A stretch of 64,000 nucleotides of DNA, from the NCBI GenBank assembly GCA_933228895.1, contig OW121852.1, positions 131,187,544-131,251,543 of the forward strand, in the 5' to 3' direction. The notes beneath the pieces are model-generated. The model had not been told where the DNA came from. It did not search any database and worked only from the letters and a program-made list of their open reading frames with translations. The position numbers were made by a program, and so were the translations under genes. Shown here one piece after another: positions 25,001 to 37,000 of this stretch. The stretch comes from Platycnemis pennipes (taxonomy: Eukaryota; Arthropoda; Insecta; Odonata; Platycnemididae). How positions within the stretch are numbered: the first letter of the stretch is position 1; each line of letters opens with the position of its first letter.

Positions 25001-28000
25001 CTTTTTTAGGAAAATCTCGCCCTGATAAGTGATTCCCTGGGGAAATGAATGAAGAGGATGAAGATTCAATTCCCATCTCTCATTTCTCAGCAAACTTCTT
25101 TGCTAACTTGGCAATACACCTATCCAGCTGCACTGAGGTGGTTTCAGTACGATTCATTTCACAAATTATGAATGAATTTACGACCATAATCATCAATCTA
25201 TGAAAAAATATCTTTTTCCACCATTTCGTTTATTTTCTATGAAAAGTATAGTGACTCATTTACTGATGCTAGATCAACTCCGGTCTCTTTCTGGTTTCAG
25301 CCAACAATTACATCTGGTTTGCGTTTCTGTCATCATCTTAGAAGGTCAGTGGAAGATAGTGAGTACCGGTTTGCCTCCGTTTGTATTGCCTTGATGGTGT
25401 CCGTGGTGAAGAGTAATAAGAAGTCCCATTCATTTTTGGTACTGTCAATTTCAGCCAAAACTTCACTGCCTTATTCACACGTTGGTAGAAAAAGTTGCAC
25501 GCCACTCTCTGACCAGGAAGAGTTGATTTTGATTGGCGGTGCATGTTGCGTATCTAAAAGAGTAATATGGATCTTCATTCAATAAACACATCAAGTCTAA
25601 TTGTGCGCAAGTTCAGATACTGAAAGGTAAAACTCAGAAAATATATTTCCGTTTGTAAGTGTAATTTTCTCTCACTTGAATCCTTGCTGCTTCCAACAAC
25701 CGCATCCCCAGCTGGAACAATATTTGCATCGTCGGAAGAAAAGGTACATGCATTTGTGAACAATCAAAATATCCTTATTTTACGATTCGTCAATCTTAGT
25801 TCCTGCCGTATTACCCAAGAATTAGATAAAACATTTTGCGATAGAAATAGAAACAATTAGAGAAACAATCTCTACGTAAAGAAAGAACAGCTGGAAAATC
25901 TCCGATCGTATGGTTGGTGGCCGGTCGAGTGAGTTGCATACATAGTGTCAGTACTAAAAATTGGACAAAATGTAGTAGGAAGGATCGAAATTCTGAAGTT
26001 GGTATACGAGGAAAAGAAATATATTACATTGATAGTGCGGTCCATAGATAATAATAGTATGTGACAAAAAAGCAACGGAAGAAAGCAACACGAGTAATGA
26101 AGGCGTGAAAAAGAGACGTCCCGCAGCACGTAAGGGATCCGGTAATCTACGGGAGGGAGCATTAGAAAATGACTGCTGATAAAAGCCAGACATAGTTCTC
26201 ATAGTGAGATTCGAAAACTCTGAAGTTACTATATGATACAAATAAACATATTAGTTGAGAATGAAAGATAATCCCATGCGAAAACATTGTACACGACAGA
26301 CAAAAAGGATGAACGTAACAGATACGGGCATAGTCGGCATGGATAAGTGACTGTGCCCGTATCACGTACGGGCATAGACTCGAAAGTGTTAAGGTTTGCT
26401 GGATTCCAGATTTAGATGTCTTATTTTGGTTTACATTACGTCTACAAAAGGTGGTTCAAAAAGGTGCAAATGGCCACCATTTGTGGTCTGCTGGTAACCA
26501 CGCAAAGTTTGCAATAGACCTAATGTAAACCTAATTTCAACGTCTACATCTGGTATTTAGCTAACCTTAAGGTTTGCTGAATTCCAGATTTAGACATCTT
26601 ATTTTGGTTCACATTGCATCTACATGTGGTCGAAAAAAGGTGCAAATGTCCACCATTCGTGGTCTACTGGTAACCACCCAAAGCTTGCAGCAAACCTAAT
26701 GTAGACCTTATTTCAACATCTACATCTGGTACACAGCAAACCATAAAGTTTGCTTCGTACCGTATGTAACGTCACCAAAATAACGTTTAAATATGGTATG
26801 AAGCAACTCTTTCGGATCACTCCTTGAAGTTATTGTGAAGCCAACAAGAAGAAACAAAATTGTGGGGTACAAGATTTTGTTTGTTGTACCGAAGGACCAA
26901 CTGATCACTCATTCAAGTGCGTAATGAAACAATAGGATAAAGTGATCACTAATTTAATTAACAAACTAATTAATAAACGAAACAATAAATACAAAATATA
27001 GCACCTTCACGAAACGATAAATAACTGGACAGTACTTAAGTCTCTGCTTCACGGTAAGGGCTCCTGAGCAGGCAAAGGCAGGCCGGCTGCCGGGGGGAGG
27101 GCGGAATATTGGCCCTGTTCCGGGAACACTTAAATCAGACATGAGTTGCGTCCAAGTCACTTCACTAGCTTTCACCAACTGTTTCCGACACCCCAGCTGA
27201 AGAAGTTCCTGTTTGAATTGAACCACCACAAAAGCACCCTCCTGTGGCAATCTGGCTGTACAAGTTAGGACAAAAACAAAATGAAAAGAACAAAGCAAAA
27301 ATACTATACCCCTTTTGCATATTTTACTGAAAATTGTAGCAAATAGAAAAACCAACTTTGTAAGATTCCACAAAATTTATTGTGACACCGACCTCAGTTT
27401 CAATTGTTGGTTGGTTATTCAGGGGAGGTGACCGACAGCTGAGGTCATTTAGGATAGGTGGGTAATTGGGTAATGGTAGGAATTGTCAGGATAAACGGAG
27501 GAAGGGTGGAGAGAAACCCGGCATCGGCATTAGCCTACTCTTAACGAAAGGTGCCAAGGGGACCACAGCTTAACGATCCATCTGACGGACAGAGTACTGG
27601 ACTTGAAATGCCCTCCACTAGGCACTCAAGTGGGGACCAGTTTTCCACTGACAAACCCACCACTGCCGGGAATCGAATCTGAGCCCTCGGGATGGGAGGC
27701 CAGTACTCTAGCCACCAAACTAACCCGATTCCCAGGTTACGATTGTATACCAAACTTCTTCAAGGTAAGCGCGAAGAATCAGCGAGCTTCTTATACACCT
27801 GCAAAGGTGTTCACGTGATCCGTGGGTTGGGGCAACAATGGGAAATGGAGGAGGGGGGAAACAGGAGGGGGGAGGATAGTACTAGTTGTGACTTGGCCGG
27901 AGGAGGGGGGGACTAGGGAGATGAGGAGATGTTGGGGAGGAGAACAATCATGCGGTTTCACCTAGAAAAACCTGAGGACTTCCTTTTTTTCACTGAAAAT

Positions 28001-31000
28001 GTCCATTTATCATCATATTTTTTGTATTCCCACAAATTTCAGGTCTCTAGCCATGATGTTACAACAACAATGTGAGATGGGTACTAAAAGAATTAAAGAA
28101 ATTCTTAAAAATACCACTCATTTTGGAAACAAGGAGATGGAGGTAAAAACGAGAGAGTAGTACATTGATCAACTCTCAAGTAAAAAAAATATTCAGATCA
28201 CTGTGTGAAATATGCATCACGAAAAAATAACTGTGTAAATTACTGGAAGAAAATCCTCAGACAATCTGGTCTTATACAAGGGAATAACAGGTAAATACTC
28301 AACCATCATGGCTCTTAAACACAAAGCAAATGCTTAAACGTCTAGGTTAAGAGTGTATTTAACAACAATGTAACCAATCCAGTCACGGGTCCCCAAGTGA
28401 TTAATTAACGTATGAGTGACGTTGTAATCAGCCGATATGGAATGGTAAAGCAACTGAATTTTATCAAAAGCAGCATATCACCAGGTTGGAATAAACATCT
28501 ACGAGATTGTATAAAGAGATGAGAGCAGTATTTGCACCATACTTAGAATTTATAATAAGTCATTGGCAGGAGGTAAAGTGCCAAATGACTGGAAAGTTGA
28601 GTATGCCACACCTATATTTAAAAATAGCCCAAGAGTAAAACTCCACTAGTGGTGGATCCACTAAATTTATGTGGATCCACAAACAGTGGTGATGTCGGAG
28701 TCCACTAAAATTTTAGAGGATCATCATCTTTAAGCGGAAAAAAGAAAGGCGTTTGCACTGCCGTTAAGGTGTAAAATTTGTACTCCAGGGTTTTCACCTC
28801 TCGCTTTAGCTTAATCGTCCTCCATTCTAATTCTGAAAACTTGGTACAGTGTTTTTGGACTATCCTTTTTTATTGTAGTCTTTTATGAAAGATATCGGCA
28901 CTATCGCCTTTCCACTATCTCCGCGAAACGTTACATGTGCAAAGATCACCATGGCTTTATGTGAAATTCCTCTGATGCAACAACGATTACCAGAAACAAA
29001 TATCCATTATCAATATCACTAGTTAAACAGTTTATGTATGCCACATCTGCTATTGGTTACCTTCATTGGTTGTTGTTGTTACTATTGTCTAGGCAATATA
29101 TTGCCTTTACGCAGCAATTAATTATTGCCCCCAAAATGAAAGTGGACTGTATTTTGATAGAGAGAGAACGCCCCAGTATCGCTCCTACCTTCTCGTAGGC
29201 CACAGCAATAGTTCTGCTCTCGTCCTCCTGTCCTTGTTTCGGCTGTCCAATCCGCTCGTCAGGAACTCACATTGTCAACTCCTCGCTCCCGACCTCCTGG
29301 CCTCTACAATCCGAATCGAAAAACGATCCATCGAATCGAGGGCATTTTTCTTTTGTTGTCGTAGGCCACGACACCTGGCGACCTCTCTCTCATACATTAC
29401 GAAACATACTCCCCCCCAAAATTTGAGCATCAAATTTTGAAAAATTAAGTAACTACTAACGACAACAAAAAAATACCAATCTCATGGTTGGATCAATTGC
29501 ATCATACATTAAATATTTGGTCTTTGTTTGGGTGAAGGAAAGAAAGGTTCTTTTTTCACTCTGGAGGGGGCATTCACCAGAGACTTGTTTGGGAAGGAAG
29601 CCCTCGGAAAGGTATGTGGGAGCACCAAAGACCAAATACACTAAATTAAAGAATTAAATCTAACGCTTTATGCTTTAGGAGTAACCTGATCTCCTCCAGC
29701 TAAATTAAATACATTGTTGAGAGAAAAAAAATATAACTATACTAGGAAATCAGTTCCCACTAATTTCCTACTGGCAGTTTCATAACCTTTGCTACGGGAC
29801 GTTTGAACACCCCATCCTTTGTCCGTAGTGTTACTACCCGAACTCTGTTATCTGGGCCGGGGTGGACCTCTTCCACTCTAGCCAAAGGCCATTGCAAAGG
29901 AAACATATGTTTCTCCTTCAATACCACAAGGTCATCTACTGCTAAATTTTCTTCTTCTTTCGCCCATTTATTTCTCACTTGAAGCGTGTTCAAATATTCG
30001 GTGGACCATCTATTCCAAAAGTGTTGCGTTATTTGCTTCACCAACTGCCACCTTGAAAGTCTATTTGAGCTCAAATCAAGTAGGGGCGGTTCCGGCAAGC
30101 CTACCAAGGGAGCACCAATTAAAAAATGTCCCGGGGTCAAAGCTTCATATTCAGAGGGGTCGTGCGACATTGGTGTGAGTGGCCTTGAATTTAAAACCGC
30201 TTCGATTTTAGCGAAAACTGTGGATAGCTCCTCAAAGGTTAGAATTCTATTCCCAATAATTCTTTTCAACAAACTCTTTGCTGATTTCATATTAGCCTCC
30301 CAAAGTCCCCCAAAGTGAGGGGCTGCTGGAGGATTGAAATGCCACTTAATATTTCTTTGCGAAAGGGAATCCATCATGTTACCTGAACTTAACAAATCCC
30401 GCCATTGACGATTAATTCCCGTTATATATCGATTGGCTCCCACAAAATTGGATCCACAATCTGAATATATGTCCGTGCATAAACCTCGTCGAGATATAAA
30501 GCGATCTAGAGCGGCAATAAATGCCTCATTTGTTAAGTTCGACACTAGCTCCAAATGGGTCGCCTTAGTAGGTAAGCATACGAACAAACACAGATATGCC
30601 TTCCAGGATTTGGATGATCTCCTTGAAGATTCCCTTATAAGGAAATGTCCACCGAAATCTACGCCTGTGTATAAAAACGGACGTGTTGCCACCACTCGTG
30701 GGGATGGTAAATCACCCATTTTCGGTACCTTACACGAAGCCGTCAATTTAGTGCAGGTAACGCAGTTTCTAATTCGCTGTCGAACCACGGAACGCGCTGA
30801 TAAAATCCAATATTTCAATCCTAATAAATATTGCAATGTCATGGGTCCCACATGCAAATACATTTTATGATAATGGTCCACAATCAATGTGGTTAGATAA
30901 GCTTCCTTGGGCAACAGCAATGGGTGCTTGCGATTGTAGGCTAAATCAGCGTTATTTAGCCTTCCACCCACTCTGAGACAACCCTCAGAATCGATAAATG

Positions 31001-34000
31001 GAGACAATTTCTGAAGCCTTTTGGAACAGATATGTCCCCCTTTCAGATATTCAATATCTTGCTTAAAATAAGACCACTGAGTTACTCTTATGCATACTTT
31101 GAAAGCGTTATTGATCTCTTTAACACTTAAATTACTTTCTTTGCATAAGTCTGATGACCTTTTTGCTAATGCAATGAATCGGAGACAATAAGCAATAACT
31201 CGTTTAAGTTTAGACAAGGAGGAAAAACGCTCCAGGAGTGCAATGTCTAGCGTGTCTTCATCTGCGACAGCAACATTCGATTTCAGAGATTTCATTTCAG
31301 GGAGTACATCATTTGCTCCTGTTAATGCACTAATTTCCCATTGATCAGCACTATTAGATACCCAGGGAGGTGCGTTCCACCATAAATCATCGTTAATTAT
31401 TTGTTGGGGTAGCAATCCCCGACTGCCAGAATCAGCAGGGTTATCTTTACCAGATATATGATTCCACATTATACCCACATGACTTTCTGATATTTGAGCT
31501 ACCCTATTCGCCACAAAGGTTCTTAATAAATGTGTTGGAGTATTTATCCAAGAAAGGACTGTTTTGGAGTCAGTCCAGGCATAAACACACTCAATATTTA
31601 TTTTCTGCGAGAGAGAAGAGAATACGAACTTAATAAGTTTCGTCAGCAAAACTGCTCCCAGAAGTTCTAGCCTCGGGATCGTTAAAGTTTTAATAGGCGC
31701 GACTTTTGTCTTGGCCATCATTAAATGGACTCGTCCCTTTGTATGGAGTCCTCCACAGCGCAAATACACCACTGCGCAATAGCCCCGCTCGGAGGCATCG
31801 CAGAAACCCAATAATTGGCGGTGTTGTGTGTCGCTTACTTCACTACCTAATGCACCGCGAGGTAATTTTATGTTTTCCAACCAAGGCAATTGGTTTACAA
31901 AATGCTTCCACGAGTCAATTACATCGGAAGGCAAATCTTCGTCCCATCCGATATTTAATTTCCAAAGACCCTGCATAAAATGTTTCGCCCAAAAGACGAC
32001 CGAACTAATCCATCCTAATGGATCAAATAGTTGTGCCAAATTTGAAAGAACGCCTCTTTTTGAGGGTGGTTTTGACGCTATCCTCACGTTGTAAGAAAAG
32101 AAATCCAACTTAGGATCCCAACATAAACCTAATATTTTTAAATTTGAGTATTCCTCATTATTAAATTCCACTTTGCGTTGCACAAGCTCCGGTGAAATGG
32201 CCCTTAGAACATCCACGGAGTTTGTGGCCCACTTATGAAGTTGAAAACCTCCAGCTTTTAACATTCCATTCAATTGTGCTATAAGCTCTATTGCCTTGGT
32301 GCTCGTAGAGCTTCCCGAGATTAAATCGTCCACAAATACATCGTTTGGGAGTACTAAAGCTGCGAGGGGAAAGTGTTCCGCTTCGTCATGAGATAATTGC
32401 TGAAGTACTCTCATAGCCAAATATGGAGAGGACGTTAAACCAAATGTTACTGTGTTTAATTCAAATTCTTGCAAAGCGGAATGTTCGTTAGCGTGCCAAA
32501 CTATATGTTGGTAAGCCCTATGCTCCGGACGTATTAAAATCCTTCTATACATTTTTGAAATATCGGCTACAAATGCCACAGCATGTAGACGAAACCTTAA
32601 GATTAAATCAGCAATGTCTTTATGCAATTTCGGACCCTTTAAAAGTAGTTCATTCAAACTATGCCCTGATGAGGTGCGAGCTGAAGCGTCAAACACTACG
32701 CGCACTTTCGTGGTTGAGCTAGACTCCTTAATCACCGCATGATGTGGAATGGCATATTTCCCTGATCCCCATTGAGACCTTGACATATGCCCCATAGTGA
32801 GATATTCACTTAAGGATTTATTATATTCTGCTCGCAAATGGGTGTCATGTGCTAATTTCCGCTCGAGATTAGAATACCTTTTTAATGCCTGGGCCTGAGA
32901 TTGTCCGAGAGAAGTCTCAGGGGACTCGTCCTTAAATAAAATGGGTACAACATACCGCCCATTGTCCTCTCTATAATGAAGTGACGTGAACTGCGATTCC
33001 GCCCTTTCGTCATTTTCGGAGGCAGGCGGATTGCTCGGAATCTCTTCGACCTTCCAGAAATGTTCTAGCAACGAGCCCAAGTCACTTTCCTCGTTCGTGA
33101 CAATACACGAGGAAATGTTTGCACCAGTATGCAAAGAATTGGAGGTAGCTTTTACAGGACCTATTAGAATGTAACCAAAAATCGAAGGCCACGCAGTAGC
33201 CCGAAGGACCAAATAATGTCTAGGCAATATATTGCCTTTACGCAGCAATTAATTATTGCCCCCAAAATGAAAGTGGACTGTATTTTGATAGAGAGAGAAC
33301 GCCCCAGTATCGCTCCTACCTTCTCGTAGGCCACAGCAATAGGATTACCTTCGTAGCGAATCGTGGGTCCATCAACCATAATTTGCGAGTATAATTCAGC
33401 GCCGATTAAAATATCAATATCCCCCGGCTTATGGAACTCGGGATCCGCCAATATCAAATAGCGGAAACGATCACATACACTATCGGGCATTAGAGCGCTA
33501 GGTTGCCTCGAGGTAATTTTTTGAATGACTATGGCAGTAGTGGTTAGTTCCTCGCCCCCTTGACGAGGCCGAATTACAAAAGACGTAATGCCTTTCGTAG
33601 TAGTGACGGGATTATCTGCAAGGCCCTTGCATGCGACCATGGATTGCTTTCTCGAGAGACCCAGCCTTTGCTGGCAAGCGGTGGTGATGAAACTAGCTTG
33701 CGACGCCGGGTCAATCAAAACACGTACATTGTTGAATATGCCAGACGCCGACTTCACGGCAACAATAGCCGTTCCCAATAATACAATGGAATTTTGACAA
33801 ACAATATGACTCGTTGGACAAGCTAATTCGTCCTGCATATTGCTTTCAGCGTTAGATAATGCCCGTTCCGTCACGTCATTCGCATTAAATTCTCCCCGCC
33901 CTCTCTGGTCGCTTTTTGCCGTGCTAAATGGTTGCGAGGCTATCCGCGAAGAACTTCCAGATACTTTGGTAGTGCACAACAATGTATGGTGCCCCTTTGA

Positions 34001-37000
34001 ACAGTTACGACAAGATACACGGGATCGACAGGCACTTGCTTTATGCTTTCCACCTAAGCAATTGTAACAAATATTCTTAGACTTAACAAAGTCCCTTCTT
34101 TTATCCACCGACATTAAAATAAATGTGTTACATAGATATAAACGGTGCTGTTCCGTGCCTAGCGGGCATGAAAATAAATTAACATTCTCACTGGCTGCCA
34201 AGAGTGAAGTTCTTGGACTTGCGAGGCTCCGTTTTGCTTGAATTAATCTCGCATTTGACGAAGTACTTGACCTCGACCCTGATGAGCGAAGTATATTGAT
34301 ATGCTTGTGTCCAAATTTGACTAGGTCATCAATGCGGGGAAATTCAATTTCATGATGTTCCATTTCAAACTGCTTGCGCGAGTATTTATCTAACGTTCTT
34401 ACCGCAAGAACGAATAAGATAAAATCGGCCAACTGAGGGATATTCATGGCCTTCAAAGCATTCACGTTTTCAGACAAATTTTCAATTAATGACTGGAAAC
34501 CTTCTATCGAGTCGTTATTTAGAACGGGAGCATTTATAATTTTCTCTAGGTATTGTAAAGCCAATAATCGCTTATTTTCATATTGACGAACCAAGTTTTT
34601 CCACACGATAGCGTAATTTTCAGAGATCAATGGAAGACCAGTCACTATTTTCCGCGCATTCCCCTTTACACTCCCAATTAAGTAATGAAACTTCTCAATA
34701 TCCGTCAACTGAGTACTCTCGTGTATCAAGCTACAGAAAACATCGTAAAAAGGTTTGAAGTTAGCCAATTCCCCGTCAAATACAGGAATATTTATCTTCG
34801 GCAGCCTGGCCGTTTGCGAATGAGTAGGCACCCCCATACTAGCATTACTAACTTCCGTGGGTAGCATCTGACTTGCCACCGCTTTGATTTCATAATACAG
34901 CTCTTCCACACGATCGCTAATGCTTAATTCCTCATCGAAATCCAAGTTAAACTCGATCATATCCTCACGAATTTCATCAGTAAGAGTTAAAAACGAACTA
35001 TATTTTTCCTCCAGAGCTGCATACCTGCATTTAAGCATCGGGATATCTATCTGATCCTCACGTGTGAGGGCATAAAGCCGTTCTAACTTATTAATTATGG
35101 CGTCTCGACGAGCTTTCTTTAATTTTAGGAGGCGATGACCGCGCGAATCACTCATTGCCTCAGCTTCTTGTCCCTTTTCGTTACCCATTGTTCACCTAAC
35201 TAATGCAGATAATCACTAGGTCGCGTACGAGGTCGAACGGCCGAAATCCAGTAACACTTGGCAATAACCAAATATATTCACCACACAAACAATAAAGACA
35301 CTAAGCATAAGGACACAAAATCCAACCATGAGATGTATGTACCAGAAACTACTTTATCCGGCCCGAAGGACCAAATAATGTCTAGGCAATATATTGCCTT
35401 TACGCAGCAATTAATTATTGCCCCCAAAATGAAAGTGGACTGTATTTTGATAGAGAGAGAACGCCCCAGTATCGCTCCTACCTTCTCGTAGGCCACAGCA
35501 ATAGTTCTGCTCTCGTCCTCCTGTCCTTGTTTCGGCCGTCCAATCCGCTCGTCAGGAACTCACATTGTCAACTCCTCGCTCCCGACCTCCTGGCCTCTAC
35601 AATCCGAATCGAAAAACGATCCATCGAATCGAGGGCGTTTTTCTTTTGTTGTCGTAGGCCACGACACCTGGCGACCTCTCTCTCATACATTACGAAACAA
35701 CTATGGTTACGATCGTATGTCACATGACTCCTAGATTTTTGCAGGTCGGCACATATTTGATTAACCATGTCCATAACCCACACAACCAGTGAAATATGAA
35801 AGAAAAATGATTGTATATTGAAAAATAGGTACCCACCCTGTGGTTTTGCGGCAAATCATATTATCAAAAATTTGATCAACTTACACCGTCTACGTATAAT
35901 ATCTGCAGATGTTATGCATAGATACCAAAGTAGACCTGTCATAATCGCCACCAATTGTCAGAGCAATACTGATGGGGGACATTAATCAAATTACTCCTAA
36001 TGATGACGGGAAAAAAGGGCTCGATTTGGAGTCGATTAATCCATACAACTTTCCACGTCAGACGATGCCATCACAATTAAAGCAAATTCAAAGTTCTACT
36101 TGTGGGAACAGTTATAGCTATTATGTTCATGAAAAATACAATTTGAAATATAATACAATTTGATAATGAAATTATTTATGGGACTAAAATCCTTAAGTTG
36201 ACTGCAAAAGTTTTCCTAATCCATTAGATGTGGTCACAAACTTTCTTCAGAGTGGGGGATGGGAGTAGAGGAAATATGTGTGGGTAAATATGAAATGGGA
36301 AGAAAGAGAAGAGGTATAAGGGTTGACAGTTATTGTAACGGAACAAAAATGGAATTAGCCATTATTCATCGTATCCAATAAAATGTGGGCATCCATTTCT
36401 TTAGTTTGTGGATGTGTAAAAGGATCCACTTAAAAATGTGGACCTCTACATTGTGCATAAGTGAATTCACTAATGCTTAATGGATATCCACAATTCTTGG
36501 TGGACATCCACTATATTTTAGGTGAATATCCACTATAATTTGTGGATATCCACAATATTTAGTGGATACCCACTAAAATATTTGGTGGACTTTCACCCAT
36601 GGGGGGGAACAAACAGGATCCACTTTTGTTGAGCCTTAACATGGCATTGATCTCTTTAAACATCATCAGTGGGCAAAAATTCATTCTCTAGTGTATCAGG
36701 ATAATAAGAATGTCAGAATTTCCAAAAATTGAAGTGATCATAACGTTGTGGTCGTAAAAATTTGTAATGATAACTTTTCTTTTGTGATGTTGCTCATAAA
36801 AACGTTATTTAACTTGTCAGCGGGTGTTTACTACACCTGTAATATTATATATTTCGTACATATCACCCATGAATTCCTGCTGAGATTTATCTCTTATTTT
36901 TAATGAAACCATGTCAGAAAAGTCAGATGGAGAACTAATTCCCAATCAAAGAGAAAAAGAATACTTTTCGCTGAATAAAAACTTGGTAAACGGAATTCAA

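Larger units (their letters stand above)
24205..26755. repeat. Tandem repeat of about 180 bp, three copies, first one split by a transposon
   Basis: Copies run 24205-24275 joined to 26393 onwards, then a second ending near 26570, and a third to about 26755. Each holds AAGTTTGCA(G/A)TAGACCTAA and CTAATTTCAACGTCTACATC, then TTTGCTGRATTCCAGATTTA. The split in the first copy is exactly the TTAA insertion 24276-26388. Confidence 0.8.
29086..35699 (-). mobile_element. BEL/Pao LTR retrotransposon, nearly intact
   Basis: Two 321-bp LTRs (29086-29406 and 35379-35699), each beginning TGT and ending ACA, differ at two positions that I can see, so insertion is recent. ACTAT flanks both sides (29081-29085, 35700-35704), the 5-bp duplication usual for BEL. 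The primer site on the - strand, TGGTCCTTCGGGCCGG (35373 downwards), fits the 3' end of a tRNA-Tyr with one mismatch, recalled from memory. A polypurine tract (TTTTGGGGGGGAGTA) precedes the 3' LTR. Gag-pol is broken by an LTR fragment at 33199-33342. No env frame is visible. Confidence 0.95.
28630..36645. repeat. Outer element with GTGGAT(CC/ATCC)AC repeats, split by the BEL element
   Basis: TCCACTAGTGGTGGATCCAC-type repeats at 28640-28700 and GTGGATATCCAC-type repeats at 36470-36640 flank the BEL insertion. They look like subterminal repeats of one older transposon. I could not match exact termini or a target duplication, so the borders are approximate. Confidence 0.4.

Noticed and set aside
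26966..27373. 135-codon - strand frame with hydrophobic start
   Set aside because: No recognisable domain, low-complexity hydrophobic residues, no splice or promoter context.
29407..29759. Envelope gene in the BEL element
   Set aside because: Only about 350 bp lie between pol and the 3' LTR, with no membrane-protein frame.
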